A stretch of 64,000 bases of DNA, from the NCBI RefSeq assembly GCF_000235625.1, contig NZ_AGTR01000085.1, positions 310,001 through 374,000 of the forward strand, given 5' to 3'. Every line of letters starts with the position of its first letter. Position 1 is the first letter of the stretch. The notes beneath the pieces were generated by a model. That model ran no database searches. It saw nothing but the letters and a program-made list of their open reading frames with translations, and was not told the DNA's origin. The stretch is from Marinobacter manganoxydans MnI7-9 (GTDB lineage Bacteria; Pseudomonadota; Gammaproteobacteria; Pseudomonadales; Oleiphilaceae). The translations under genes and the position numbers were made by a program. Positions 1-10,900 of the stretch are shown here, piece by piece.

Positions 1-2
1 GG

Positions 3-482
3 AGCATTGCGCCGGATGGCGACAAGTGGCGCCGGGTAGTGCCTTCGCCCAAACCCCTGGAAATACCGGACATGCGCGTACTGAAGTTACTGCTCGACCA
101 GGGCGTGGTCGTGGTGTGTGCCGGGGGTGGCGGAATACCGGTGCTGCGCAGGGACGACGGCAGCATGGTCGGCATTGAGGCGGTCATCGACAAGGATGCC
201 GCCAGCGCATTGCTTGCCAGCCAGCTTGGAGCGGACGCGATGCTCCTGTTAACCGATGTGGATGCTGTCTACCGGGATTTCGGAACCGATCATTCGACGC
301 CGCTTGCCGAACTGACAGTGGCTCAGGCCCGGGCCCTGGAGATGCCGGCCGGATCCATGGGCCCGAAACTGCAAGCCGCCTGCGATTTTGCCGAGGCCGG
401 GGGGATTGGCGGCATTGGTCGGCTCCAGGATGCCGTGGCCATACTCGAAGGTTCGGCGGGCACTCGCGTGTCGGCTGGTTAG
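3..482 (+). CDS. arcC: Carbamate kinase, C-terminal part (5' end outside the window)
   Basis: Carbamate kinase makes ATP from carbamoyl phosphate and ADP, usually as the last step of the arginine deiminase pathway in the cytoplasm. The frame is open from base 3 and reads IAPDGDKWRRVVPSPKP at once, a typical mid-protein stretch of this family, so the gene starts upstream. About 159 residues are visible of a usual ~310. The nucleotide-binding segment DKDAASALLASQLGAD, the LLLTDVDAVY strand and the GSMGPKL motif (family M-x-P-K-x-x-A) are all present. Any arginine deiminase partners would lie before the window. The GTG at 39 is internal and is not the start. Confidence 0.9.
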   Translation, partial: SIAPDGDKWRRVVPSPKPLEIPDMRVLKLLLDQGVVVVCAGGGGIPVLRRDDGSMVGIEAVIDKDAASALLASQLGADAMLLLTDVDAVYRDFGTDHSTPLAELTVAQARALEMPAGSMGPKLQAACDFAEAGGIGGIGRLQDAVAILEGSAGTRVSAG

Positions 483-567
483 CGGTCCTTCTCATGTTTT
501 CCGGGTGCACATTCTGATAATATTCGGTTATTAGGTAATAACCAAAATGATTGCCCGGAGGTGCCTC

Positions 568-1641
568 ATGGGGCGAATGGCTGCCGCAATATTGTTTGTA
601 ACTCTGGTCTTGCTGGCCACCGGAGCGCACGGGCAGCAAGCGCCGCTTTCTTCGCCAGAGACAACAGCAGTCGCCGAACGCAGTGTGTTTCACGAAACCG
701 TGTATCTGGATGGCGTCATCGAAGCCGTGCAGCAGAGTACGGTCTCTGCCCAGACCAGTGGTACCGTTCAAAGCCTTCCTTACGATGTAGATGACTCTGT
801 TGCTGCAGGCGCCCTGATTGTCCAGTTGGAGGACAGTGAGCAGCGAGCCCGATTGCGTCAGGCCGAGGCCGGGCTGGAAGAAGCTGAAGCAGCATTGGCG
901 GATGCGACGCAGCGCTTTGAGCGTATTGAGGCGGTGCACGAACGGGGCCTTGTTTCCCGGCAGGAGTTCGATCAGGCCCGTAACAACCTGGCCGCCGCCC
1001 GGGCCCGGGTCGAACGCGCCAGGGCAGCGGTATCCGAGGCGCAGGAGCAACTCTCCTATACACGCGTGTTGGCTCCCTACGGCGGCATCCTCACCCAGCG
1101 TCATGTTGAGGTTGGCGAAGCCGTCAGCCCCGGTCAGCCGCTGCTCAGTGGATTGTCCCTGGAACAGCTCCGGGTTGTGGTCGACCTGCCCCAGAAGTAC
1201 GCCGAACTTGCCCGCACGCAGCGTAAGGCGCAGGTTACACTGGCCGATGGCCGGGTGCTCGAAACCGGTGAGATGACCTTCTATCCCTACGCCGATCCAC
1301 AAACGCACACCTTCCGCCTGCGAATGCGGCTGAGCGAGCCCAATGGTTCCCTGTTTCCCGGCATGCTGGTGAAAGTCAGCGTACCGGTTGCCAGCCGGGA
1401 GGCTCTGTGGGTGCCTGCCAGCAGCCTGGTTCAACGCAGCGAACTCAGGGCTGTCTTTGTCCTGGACGAGCAGAATCAGCCCCGGCTGCGCCAGGTGCGT
1501 ACGGGGTTACGGGATGGCGGCCGGCTGGAAATCCTGGCCGGCCTCAGTGAAGGCGAGCGTGTGGTTACGAATGCCTCCGAACTGGTGGGCAGCGATCGTT
1601 TGAATCCGGTTGAAGACATGGGCGAGGAGTCGAATCCGTGA
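568..1641 (+). CDS. RND efflux periplasmic adaptor (membrane fusion protein)
   Basis: This 357-residue HlyD/AcrA-type adaptor would link the inner-membrane pump encoded next to an outer-membrane channel. It has an N-terminal signal peptide ending near ATGAHGQQ, a lipoyl/barrel-sandwich half (VSAQTSGTVQSLPYDVDD), an alanine- and glutamate-rich coiled-coil hairpin around residues 85-160, the second lipoyl half (APYGGILTQRHVEVGE), then beta-barrel and membrane-proximal domains. The start was set at the ATG at 568 because GGAGG lies six bases before it; an in-frame ATG at 547 lacks such a site. The gene overlaps the following permease by four bases, so the pair is co-translated. The substrate is unknown. 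Confidence 0.88.
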   Translation: MGRMAAAILFVTLVLLATGAHGQQAPLSSPETTAVAERSVFHETVYLDGVIEAVQQSTVSAQTSGTVQSLPYDVDDSVAAGALIVQLEDSEQRARLRQAEAGLEEAEAALADATQRFERIEAVHERGLVSRQEFDQARNNLAAARARVERARAAVSEAQEQLSYTRVLAPYGGILTQRHVEVGEAVSPGQPLLSGLSLEQLRVVVDLPQKYAELARTQRKAQVTLADGRVLETGEMTFYPYADPQTHTFRLRMRLSEPNGSLFPGMLVKVSVPVASREALWVPASSLVQRSELRAVFVLDEQNQPRLRQVRTGLRDGGRLEILAGLSEGERVVTNASELVGSDRLNPVEDMGEESNP

Positions 1642-4600
1642 GCCGTGATTTGCCGCCCGTTGGTCCATCCGCGGCCATCGCCCGAGTCTTCCAGGACAAC
1701 CACCTGACGCCGTTGCTGGCCATTCTGGCGATCATTCTTGGCGTGCTGGCCGTGGTGGTCACCCCGAAAGAGGAAGAGCCCCAGATTGATGTCACCATGG
1801 CCGATATCATGGTGGCGTTTCCCGGCGCCAGCACCCGTGAGGTGGAAAGCGCAATAGCAACGCCAGCCGAACAGGTGATGAGCGAGATCCAGGGCGTGGA
1901 ACACGTCTACTCGGTGTCTCGCCAGGGCCAGGCGGTGATCACGGTGCAGTTCGAGGTGGGCATTCCTCGGCAGGAAGCTCTGGTCCGGCTCTACAACCAG
2001 GTGTACTCCAACCAGGACTGGTTACCGCCCAATCTGGGCGCGACACAGCCGGTGGTCAAGCCCAAGGGCATTGATGATGTGCCGGTGATGACCCTGACAC
2101 TCTACGATCCGGTAAACGGCCACACGGGTGAAGAATTGACCCGTCTGGCGCACATGCTGGAAGTCGCCCTGAAGCGGGTTCCCGGCACCCGGGATGTCTA
2201 TACCACCGGCGGCATTCCGGATCGCGTGGATATCCGCTTCGATCCGGCGTTGCTGGCAGGCTTCAACCTGACCATCGACGATATCCGCAACGCGCTGATG
2301 GCGGCCAACACCAGCAGCCAGGAGGCCCGGATTTCCCGGGACAATCTGTCCATACCGGTCCAGGTCGGAACGCTTCTGGAAACCGTGGAGGATGTCCGGC
2401 GCCTGGTGGTGGGTATGCACAACGGCGCTGCCGTGTTCCTGGAGGATGTCGCGGACGTCAACCGGGGTGGCACCGTGGCGGATCAGAGTGTGATGACCGG
2501 ATTCGGACCGGCCCATGAGGCCGGCAAGGCTGGCCAGCCCGGTCAGGTTTACCCGGCCGTCACCCTGGCCATCGCCAAGAAACCGGGCGAGAACGCCATC
2601 AATATCACCACGGCTATTGAGGAGCGCTTGGCACAGTTGCGCAACCGGGCCTTGCCCGAATCCGTGGAAGTGCTGGTCACCCGGGACTATGGTGTAACCG
2701 CCTCCCAGAAAGCCCGCAAACTGATTACCGATCTGATCTCCGCCACTTTGTGCGTTGTGCTGCTGGTGCTGGCGGCCATGGGCTGGCGCCAGGCCCTGAT
2801 CGTGGGCATTGCAGTTCTGATTACCCTGCTGCTAACCCTGGTGTTTTCCTGGGCCTGGGGTTTCACCCTGAACCGCGTCTCCCTGTTTGCGCTGATCTTC
2901 TCCATCGGGATTCTGGTGGACGACGGCATTGTGATCACCGAGAACATCAACCGGCGGATCCAGAACTCTCGGCGGGCGGTGAAGGACATTATTCCCGTTG
3001 CTGTCGACGAGGTGGGCACGCCTACGATCATGGCCAGTCTCACCATCATGGCGGCCCTGATCCCGATGGCGTTTGTCAGTGGCCTGATGGGCCCCTATAT
3101 GAGTCCGATTCCGATCAACGCTTCGGCCGGTATGGTGCTGTCCCAGATTGTCGCCTTCGTGGTGGCGCCCTGGCTGGCCTTCAGGCTTCTGAAGCACAAA
3201 AAGGGGGAGCAGGCCGCCGAAGCCGAGGAGGCTTCCAGCTCTGCCGACGGCGTTAGCCCATTGTCCCTGCGAATTTTCCGGACGGTGCTCGGGCCCTTCC
3301 TGGGCGATCATCCCTGGCGGCGCCGTTTGCTGGCAATGGGGGTGGTGGGGCTGACCCTGGCGGCCACCTCGCTGCCGGTATTTCAGGCGGTGATCCTGAA
3401 AATGCTGCCCTTCGACAACAAGTCCGAGCTGCAGGTGGTGGTGGATATGCCCGAGCGCACGCCCATGGAGCAGACCCAGCGGGTGTTGATGGAAATGGGC
3501 AGCTATCTGGAGACGGTGGACGAAGTGGCCAACTGGCAGACCTACGCCGGCACCGCCTCGCCGATCAATTTTAACGGACTGGTGAGGCAGTATTACCTGC
3601 GTGGCGATCCCTACCACGGGGATATACAGATCAATCTCATGGATGAGGAGAGTCGGGACCGGTCCTCCCATACGATTGCTCAATCCCTCCGGGATCCCCT
3701 GACCGAAATCGGTGACCGGTACGGAGCCAGTGTGAAGATAGTCGAGGTGCCGCCCGGTCCGCCCGTGCTGTCACCCGTGGTAGCGGAAATCTACGCGGTG
3801 GACGAAAACCGTCGGGCGGAGCTGGCCCGGCAGGTGGCCGAGGGTATGACCGAGGTGGATGGCCTGGTGGATATCGATACCACGCTGGAATCGCCCACGC
3901 GGCAGTGGGAAGTGGTTGTTGATCGGGACCGAGCGGCACGGCTTGGCGTCTCCCAGGCCCAGGTGGTCGGTGCTCTTCAGACCGCCCTGGGGGGCACCAG
4001 TGTCAGTTTCCTGCATGATGATCATGCCAAGTATCCGGTTCCGATCCGGGTGATTCTGAGCGAAGCCGACAAGGCCCAGCCCTCGGTACTGTTATCCCTG
4101 AACGTACGCAGTCGTGATGGCAACCTGGTTCCATTGGCGAGTATTGCCGAGGTTCGCGAGGCGGACTGGATGGGGGCCATCTACCACAAGGACCTTTTGC
4201 CGGTGACTTACGTTACCGCAGACATGGCGGGTGAGGTTGATTCACCGCTGTACGGCATGTTTGCCATGGTCGAGCGACTGAACCAGCAGACAGGAGCGCC
4301 GGAGCAGTATTTCATTGATCAGCCGCCGTTGCCGGAAAAAGGCACCCTGAAGTGGGATGGTGAATGGCAGATCACCTACGAAACCTTCCGGGACATGGGG
4401 GCAGCCTATAGCGTGGGCGTGTTCATGATTTTCGTGCTACTGGTGGCCCAGTTCCGGTCCTACATTCTGCCGCTTGTGATCATGGCGCCCATCCCCCTCA
4501 CACTGATCGGCATCATGCCTGGTCATGCCCTGTTGGGGCGGGAGTTTACCGCCACCAGCATGATCGGCATGATTGCCCTGGCCGGCATCATCGTGCGCAA

Positions 4601-4868
4601 CTCCATCCTGCTGGTGGTGTTTATCCGGCAGCTGATCGAGGAGGGCGTGGAGCTGGACGAAGCGGTGGTCCTGGCGGGCGCGGTGCGCATCAAACCCATC
4701 GCACTGACGGCGATTTCGGCGATGGTAGGCGCTTACTTCATTCTGAACGACCCGATTTTTAACGGTCTGGCAATATCACTGGTCTTTGGCCTTGCCATGT
4801 CCACTTTGCTGACCGTCGTGGTGGTGCCTCTGCTCTATTACACGCTGGCGCGTTGCAAGTGGGTGTGA
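1638..4868 (+). CDS. RND efflux transporter permease (AcrB/HAE1-like)
   Basis: This 1076-residue inner-membrane proton-driven pump has the RND layout: one N-terminal helix (LLAILAIILGVLAVVV), a large periplasmic porter domain, a helix bundle, a second periplasmic domain from about residue 590, and a second bundle. Family motifs visible are FPGAST, the TM4-region segment IFSIGILVDDGIVITENI and GMIALAGIIVRNSILLVVF. The GTG start overlaps the stop of the adaptor gene (GTGA). Unlike many pump operons there is no outer-membrane channel gene alongside. The cargo cannot be told from sequence alone. Confidence 0.9.
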   Translation: MSRDLPPVGPSAAIARVFQDNHLTPLLAILAIILGVLAVVVTPKEEEPQIDVTMADIMVAFPGASTREVESAIATPAEQVMSEIQGVEHVYSVSRQGQAVITVQFEVGIPRQEALVRLYNQVYSNQDWLPPNLGATQPVVKPKGIDDVPVMTLTLYDPVNGHTGEELTRLAHMLEVALKRVPGTRDVYTTGGIPDRVDIRFDPALLAGFNLTIDDIRNALMAANTSSQEARISRDNLSIPVQVGTLLETVEDVRRLVVGMHNGAAVFLEDVADVNRGGTVADQSVMTGFGPAHEAGKAGQPGQVYPAVTLAIAKKPGENAINITTAIEERLAQLRNRALPESVEVLVTRDYGVTASQKARKLITDLISATLCVVLLVLAAMGWRQALIVGIAVLITLLLTLVFSWAWGFTLNRVSLFALIFSIGILVDDGIVITENINRRIQNSRRAVKDIIPVAVDEVGTPTIMASLTIMAALIPMAFVSGLMGPYMSPIPINASAGMVLSQIVAFVVAPWLAFRLLKHKKGEQAAEAEEASSSADGVSPLSLRIFRTVLGPFLGDHPWRRRLLAMGVVGLTLAATSLPVFQAVILKMLPFDNKSELQVVVDMPERTPMEQTQRVLMEMGSYLETVDEVANWQTYAGTASPINFNGLVRQYYLRGDPYHGDIQINLMDEESRDRSSHTIAQSLRDPLTEIGDRYGASVKIVEVPPGPPVLSPVVAEIYAVDENRRAELARQVAEGMTEVDGLVDIDTTLESPTRQWEVVVDRDRAARLGVSQAQVVGALQTALGGTSVSFLHDDHAKYPVPIRVILSEADKAQPSVLLSLNVRSRDGNLVPLASIAEVREADWMGAIYHKDLLPVTYVTADMAGEVDSPLYGMFAMVERLNQQTGAPEQYFIDQPPLPEKGTLKWDGEWQITYETFRDMGAAYSVGVFMIFVLLVAQFRSYILPLVIMAPIPLTLIGIMPGHALLGREFTATSMIGMIALAGIIVRNSILLVVFIRQLIEEGVELDEAVVLAGAVRIKPIALTAISAMVGAYFILNDPIFNGLAISLVFGLAMSTLLTVVVVPLLYYTLARCKWV

Positions 4869-4878
4869 ACAGAGTTTG

Positions 4879-5934
4879 TTACGCCTGGCAGGGGGTCAGA
4901 GCGTTGTCAGAACTGATGATCCGGTTACGGCCCGAATCCTTGGCATGGTAAAGGTACTGGTCCGCCCGGCCGATCAGGCTGCGCAGATCTCCGCCGTCCG
5001 GACCAAACTGGGCAATGCCGCCGCTGATGGTGAGCCCGATGGATTGGTCCTGATGAGGAACGGGGTTTGACTCAATCGCATTCCGGATCTTGTCTGCCAC
5101 TCTATGGGCCTGGTCTGCAGTGGTGTTGGTGAGCAGAATGGCGAACTCCTCGCCACCCAGCCGGGTGGCAAGATCGGTCGCTCTCAGCGATGCCCGGAGT
5201 GTGCTGGCGACATGCCGGAGCGCAAGGTCGCCGGCCTCATGACCATGCTGGTCATTGACCTGTTTGAAGTGGTCGAGATCCAGCACCAGCATGGAAAGCG
5301 GGGTTCCGTTGCGGAGGCTGCGTTTGCGCTCCTGTTCGAAAACGTCGCTCAGGCGTGCCCGGTTGGCGAGGCCGGTCAGTGCATCGGTCTGGGCCATTTT
5401 CAGCAGGCGTGATTCGGATTGCTCCCGGGTGATCTCGTAAATATGGGAGAACGCGAGAATGGTCAGGGACATCAACCCCATATTGGCAATAGGAAGAGGC
5501 TGCATCATCTCTGGAGCATCGTGGTATTTGAAGAAGAAAATCACGGCCGCCGTACCCATGAATACAGCGGATACCAGAAGGCCCAACCCTCGACCCATCA
5601 GAAGATGAGAAAGTATGGGGATCAACAGAACCCAGGCGAAAACGGTTGTTGTGGCCCGGGGTGACGTGAGGGCGAACATCATGGTGATGCAGAAGGGCAG
5701 GATGAACGCCAGAATCCAGCGCTCAAGGTGTTTGGTGTTGCCGATGGCCCAGAAAATAAAAACCGAGTAGCACGCCATGCCCAGCTCGGCGAAGGCCAGG
5801 GGATAATTTTCTCTCTGGATGTTGAGCGTGAAAAACAGCAGACCGCTGATGGCAGTAAGGATCAGAAGTGTCTGCAGTACCGCTTTTCGGTACGGACGGG
5901 CAAGGTGCTTCTGTGATTCCCTATAGCTTTCCAT
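4879..5934 (-). CDS. Membrane-anchored GGDEF diguanylate cyclase
   Basis: This protein of about 351 residues should make c-di-GMP from two GTP. The N-terminal half holds about six hydrophobic helices (for example LLILTAISGLLFF and VFAWVLLIPILSHLLMG) without a recognisable ligand domain. The C-terminal half is a complete GGDEF domain: DALTGLANRARL, the metal site DLDHFKQVNDQHGHEAGD and an intact active site RLGGEEFAILL. The inhibitory site is also present: R-A-T-D exactly five residues before GGEEF, so product inhibition is expected. An in-frame GTG at 5988 would add 18 residues; the ATG at 5934 fits the domain start better, although neither has a clear ribosome site. It is convergent with the RND pump gene. 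Confidence 0.88.
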   Translation of the reverse strand: MESYRESQKHLARPYRKAVLQTLLILTAISGLLFFTLNIQRENYPLAFAELGMACYSVFIFWAIGNTKHLERWILAFILPFCITMMFALTSPRATTTVFAWVLLIPILSHLLMGRGLGLLVSAVFMGTAAVIFFFKYHDAPEMMQPLPIANMGLMSLTILAFSHIYEITREQSESRLLKMAQTDALTGLANRARLSDVFEQERKRSLRNGTPLSMLVLDLDHFKQVNDQHGHEAGDLALRHVASTLRASLRATDLATRLGGEEFAILLTNTTADQAHRVADKIRNAIESNPVPHQDQSIGLTISGGIAQFGPDGGDLRSLIGRADQYLYHAKDSGRNRIISSDNALTPCQA

Positions 5935-6073
5935 GGTTCTGGTCTGGGTATCCGGAGCGCTGAATCGATATGTACAAAGACAATGCACATTCTGAGAGAT
6001 TCAGGTATTAGATCAGAATTCACGCAAAGTAGCCGTCGATCTTCGACTAAAGTCTAGGGGGGGTAGTGTTTCC

Positions 6074-6523
6074 TTAACGAGTCGGCCAGTAACGCTGCAT
6101 TTCCACAAACAGGAACGAAGCGCTCCAGGTGATCAGCACCAGTCCGGCCAGTGCTTCTATGCCGGTGAGAAAGCGCAGGATACCGAAAGCTTCGATATCG
6201 CCATAGCCGAGGGTGGTGAAGGTGGTGAAAGAAAAGTAGACGCAGTCCAGGATACTGCCGCTGAAATTGCCGGCCAGCTGGCCCCAGCCCTCGGCGTGAT
6301 GCATGAAATAGAAGGCACTGGCAAAGATCCACACCTGCAAGGTGTGGGCGGCAAGAACACCGAAAACGGCGGCGATCAGGCGGAAGCGGTGGCTCTGGCG
6401 CATTCTCGACAGGATCCCGCTCAGATGGATCAACACTTCGTGGTGGATCAAAACCACGATTGCAACGATCAGCCCGTTGATGAGCGTTGCGTTAAGGAGA
6501 TTGACATGATGTTCTGCTGCCAA
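6074..6523 (-). CDS. Two-pore-domain-like potassium channel (Ion_trans_2)
   Basis: This 149-residue membrane protein has a pore loop with the potassium selectivity filter in FTTFTTLGYGDIEAFG, followed by a final transmembrane helix (LAGLVLITWSASFLFVEM). Two further hydrophobic segments precede the pore (LIVAIVVLIHHEVLIHL and a helix near residues 50-75). There is no cytoplasmic RCK/TrkA-N domain, so gating is unclear. The start is a TTG at 6523 preceded by GGAGAG eight bases away. The single gene stands between the cyclase and the divergent RND operon. Potassium conduction is inferred from the TLGYGD filter alone. Confidence 0.82.
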   Translation of the reverse strand: MAAEHHVNLLNATLINGLIVAIVVLIHHEVLIHLSGILSRMRQSHRFRLIAAVFGVLAAHTLQVWIFASAFYFMHHAEGWGQLAGNFSGSILDCVYFSFTTFTTLGYGDIEAFGILRFLTGIEALAGLVLITWSASFLFVEMQRYWPTR

Positions 6524-6675
6524 GAAGGATGCTCTCCGTTGCCATGACTGGGGGCAAGCCGCGTAAAATTGCCGCAGTTCTGCGGGATGCCCGATCCGAA
6601 AACGAGCCTTGATTGTATAGTAGTCTGAACCGAACAGCCCGAAGGGCTTTATTTACCTTAGCTGGCCTGCAAGTA

Positions 6676-7914
6676 ATGTCCAAACGACTCATTCCCGTAT
6701 TGATTCTCGCCGTCGGTATCGCCGGTTTCATGATTCTCAAGATGACCCGCCCGGAGCCTGCAGAGGTCAGTGCCACCGAGCGGAGTTGGCGTGTTCAGGT
6801 TCAGCAGGTTGAGCCGGGAACCCACACGCCGGTTTTGCCCCTTTACGGAGAGGTTCTTGCGCCTGAGCAACTGACGGTAACCGCTACCCTGGCGGGCCGT
6901 ATCGGTGCCAGACCGGTAACGGAGGGGCAGCGTGTCAGTGAGGGAGAGCTCCTGGTGGCTCTGGATGAGGCCGATATCCAACCCGCCCTGGCTCAGGCCG
7001 AGGCTCAGGTAAACGATCTGAAAGCCCAGATCCGATCGGAGCAGGTGCGCTATCGGAATGACCAGGCAGCGCTGGCCAGCGAGCAGGCGATTCTCGAGAA
7101 CGCCCGCCGACAGCTGGAGCGAACCCGATCGCTGGTTAGCCGGAACCTGGCCTCCCGCGAAGCGCTGGAGGCGGCCACCGATGCTGCCGCACGAGCCGAG
7201 CTGACGGTGAATACCCGGCAGCGCGCGATTGAAGAGCACCCGGCTCGGCTGCAGAGCCTCGAAGCAAAATTGGCCCAGGCCGAGGCAAACCTGCTCAGCA
7301 CGCGGCGGGATGCCGAACGAGCCCGTATGGTTGCGCCTTTCGACGGCATGGTGACCGATATCCGGGTTGCCGAGGGAGATCAGGTAAGCCGAAACGAACC
7401 GCTGCTGTCGCTCTATCCCGTGGATGGTCTTGAACTCAGGGCCCGGGTCCCGGAGATGTTCCGTGGCGAGCTGCTGGATGCGCTGGCCCGCGGGGAAACC
7501 CTGACGGCCACCAGCGAGGGGGATCAGCACCGGTTCCGGCTCACCCGCTTCGCCGGCACCAGCGATGCCTCCGGTACTGAAGCCATTCTTGAACTTGAGG
7601 GCGAGGCCGGTGGAATACGGCCGGGGGGGCTGTTGCCCGTGACCCTGGAGCGGGCCGCCCGCAGCAATACCGTGTCGATACCGTTCAGCGCCCTCTACGG
7701 TGCCGACAGCGTCTACCTGATGTCCTCTGATGGCCGGATGGAGCGCGCCCGGATCGAGCGCATTGGCGAAGCCCGGGGTAGCAATGGCGAGCGTCGCCTT
7801 CTGGTGTCTGGCGAAGCCCTGGTGTCTGGCGCGCAACTGATCACCACACACCTGCCCAATGCGGTGACCGGCCTCAAGGTGGATGTCGCGGATTCCGGAG
7901 CTTCGGCACAATGA
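6676..7914 (+). CDS. RND efflux periplasmic adaptor (second system)
   Basis: This 412-residue membrane fusion protein begins with an uncleaved-looking anchor (LIPVLILAVGIAGFMIL). It has a lipoyl half (LAGRIGARPVTEGQRVSEG), a long coiled-coil hairpin of about 130 residues rich in Ala, Glu and Arg, and the matching lipoyl half (APFDGMVTDIRVAEGDQVS), then barrel domains. The ATG at 6676 is preferred over an in-frame start at 6613 because the anchor helix follows at once. It overlaps the next gene, an RND permease, by four bases (ATGA). It is not closely similar to the adaptor at 568 and carries a longer hairpin. It is probably the first gene of a five-gene operon ending at 15126. Confidence 0.87.
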   Translation: MSKRLIPVLILAVGIAGFMILKMTRPEPAEVSATERSWRVQVQQVEPGTHTPVLPLYGEVLAPEQLTVTATLAGRIGARPVTEGQRVSEGELLVALDEADIQPALAQAEAQVNDLKAQIRSEQVRYRNDQAALASEQAILENARRQLERTRSLVSRNLASREALEAATDAAARAELTVNTRQRAIEEHPARLQSLEAKLAQAEANLLSTRRDAERARMVAPFDGMVTDIRVAEGDQVSRNEPLLSLYPVDGLELRARVPEMFRGELLDALARGETLTATSEGDQHRFRLTRFAGTSDASGTEAILELEGEAGGIRPGGLLPVTLERAARSNTVSIPFSALYGADSVYLMSSDGRMERARIERIGEARGSNGERRLLVSGEALVSGAQLITTHLPNAVTGLKVDVADSGASAQ

Positions 7915-10900
7915 GGCGGAAAAAGGGCGTCATCGGTTTTTTTGTTCACCATCGGGTCGCTGCCAACCTGGTGATGCTGGTCATGCTGCTGGGTGGCGTA
8001 CTGGCACTCACCCGCATGAATATCCAGTTTTTCCCGACTTTTGCCCTGGACGTGGTCAGTGTCCGCGTGGTCTGGAGTGGGGCCTCCGCCGAGGACGTCG
8101 AGCAGGGCATCACCAACCCCCTTGAGCAGCGACTGCGAAGCGTCGATGGTCTGAAGAAAATGACCTCCACCTCGGCCCAGAGTGTCTCGTCCATCACGCT
8201 TGAGTTCGAGGAGGGCACCAACCCGATCCAGGCCCTGGATGACGTTCGCCAGCAGGTGGACGAGTTCACCAACTTCCCCGCCGAGGCGGAAGAACCCCAG
8301 GTAACCCGGATAGAACGCTACGAGCCGGTAGCACGCTTGCTGGTGTTTGGTGATGTGGATCGAAGCGAGCTGCGACAGCTGGCTTACCGGTTTGAGGATG
8401 AATTGCTTCAGCGCGGTATCGACCGGGTATCGATTCGTGGCCTGCCGGAGCAGCAGATCAGCATTGATGTGCCGGTTGAACGGCTGGAGACACTGGGGCT
8501 GTCACTGGATCAGATTGCCGAGCGCGTGGCTGCTATCTCACGGGATCTGCCTGCGGGCATGATGGCCCAGCAGGATGCCACCCGGGAGCTCCGGGCCGTG
8601 GAGCAAAGGCGCAGCCCCCAGGAATTCGAGAGCGTTCCGGTGCTCAGTGGTGAGCGGATTCAGCTGAACCTGGGCGATGTGGCGATCATCCGGCAGGAGG
8701 CCCGCGAGAGCCAGCTAACCCTGGAAAAGGACGGCAAGCCCGCGGTAGAGCTGCAGCTTCAGCGGTCCGAGAACGGCAATTCGCTGGCTGCGGCGAAGGT
8801 ACTGGAGACCTGGCTGGCGGACACCCGGCCGGTCCTGCCCCCGACGGTGAAGCTGGAGGTATACGACGAGACCTGGCAGCTGCTGGATGATCGTATCTCA
8901 CTGCTGGTGAACAATGGTCTGGGTGGTCTGGTACTGGTGGTCTGCCTGCTTTACCTGTTTCTCCCCGGCCGGGTGGCCATGTGGGTGGCCATTGGTATTC
9001 CGACGGCTTTTTTGGCCGCCATGGGCGTACTCTGGCTGATCGGTGGCTCGATCAACATGATTTCCCTGTTTGCCCTGATCATGGCGCTGGGGGTGATCGT
9101 CGACGATGCCATTGTGGTGGGCGAGGATGCCGACGCCCACGCCCGCATGGGAGAGGAATCCATTTACGCCTCGGAGGGGGCGGCCAAACGCATGGTCTGG
9201 CCGGTGCTGGCCTCATCCCTGACCACGGTGGCCGCCTTTATGCCGCTGTTGGTGGTGGGGGGTGTCATCGGCAATATTCTTGGCGATATACCGCTGGTGA
9301 TGATCTGTGTTCTGATCGCTTCCCTGCTTGAGTGTTTTATCGTACTGCCGGCGCACCTGCGCCATGCCTTTGTGCCCCGGCGCAAGAAAAAAGTGGGGGA
9401 GGCTGAACCGGAGCCGAAACGGCCGGGCCCGGTAGAGCGCTTCCGACGAGGCTTTGAACAGCGTTTCGACCGTTTCCGGGAAGGCCGGTTTCGCCGATTC
9501 TCCCGTTACAGCCTGGAACACCGGGGCGCCACGGTGGCGAGCGCGGTGGCTCTGGCTATTGTAACGGTTGGTCTGCTGGCCGGCGGCCGGCTCGGGTTCA
9601 ACTTTTTCCCGACACCGGAGCCTTCGGTGTTCTACGCCAATGCCAGCTTTGTGGCCGGTACCGACCGTGGCACGGTGAATGATTTCCTGAGCCAGATGCA
9701 GCAAACGCTCAATGAGACGGAAGAAGCCCTGGGTGGCGATTTCATCCTTCACGCCGTAACGACACGGGGTGCAACCCAGGGCGCCGAGGGCAGCTCCCGA
9801 AGTGGTGACGAACTGGGCTCAATGATGATCGAACTGGTGCCTTCCGACCGCCGTTCGGTGCGCAACCCGGAATTCATCACCGAGTGGCGCAGCCGGCTGG
9901 AGACCCCCGCCGGGCTGGACAACCTGACGATTTCCGAGCGCCAGGCCGGGCCTCCTGGCCGCGACGTCAACGTGCGGCTGACCGGTGAGAACGCTGAACG
10001 CCTAAAGCAGGCCGCCGACGAACTGGGGCAGGCGCTGTCGACGCTGCCTGGCGTACTTGATGTGGAAGATGACATGCCCTGGGGGCGGGAGCAGCTGATT
10101 TACCAGGTGAGTGCCTATGGTGAGGCGTTGGGGCTGACCACGTCGGATCTGGGTCGCCAGCTCCGGGCGGCCTTTGATGGTCGCATTGCCCAGATCTACC
10201 AGGATGGCCGGGATGAAGTGGAAGTTCGTGTACAGCTGCCACAAGATCAGCGCGAGCGGCTTTCGACCCTGTCTCGTATCACGATCCGGGTTCCGGACGG
10301 TCGTTTTGTGCCCCTGACCCAGGTTATGAACCTGGATCACCGGCAGGGTTTCCAGGCCCTGCGACACGCCGAAGGGCGACTGGCTGTTGAGGTGACGTCT
10401 GGGCTGAACACCCGGGTCAGCACCACCGATCAGATCCTCACCAGCCTTGAGGCCGAGGCCCTCCCCGACATCGCCAGTCGTTATAACGTGCGTTACAGCT
10501 TCGAGGGCCGGGCGGCCGACCAGCGGGAAACCCTGGGTGATATGCAAACCGGCCTGGTTATCGGACTGGCGCTTATGTACGTGGTGCTGGCCTGGGTGTT
10601 TGCGTCCTGGAGCCTGCCGCTGATTGTCATGGCCATCATTCCCTTTGCCCTGGTGGGCGCATTGTTGGGCCACTGGCTGATGGGGCTGCAGCTGACCATT
10701 CTCTCCCTGTTTGGCCTGTTCGGTCTGTCCGGGATTGTGGTCAATAACGCGATCATCCTCGTAGCCTTCTATAACCAGCAGCGGAAAAAAGGGCTGGACA
10801 TCACCGATGCGCTCAACGAAGCGGCGGTACAGCGGGTTCGGGCAGTGATGCTGACATCGCTGACAACGATCGGTGGTCTTCTGCCCCTGTTGTTCGAGAC

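Noticed and set aside
184-1434. Long minus-strand reading frame of 416 codons opposite the kinase and adaptor genes
   Set aside because: It has no family motifs and low-complexity composition, and lies antisense to two genes with clear domains; it is a GC-rich shadow frame.
6658-7911. Minus-strand frame of 417 codons opposite the second RND adaptor
   Set aside because: Antisense shadow of a well-supported coding region, without a recognisable domain or ribosome site.
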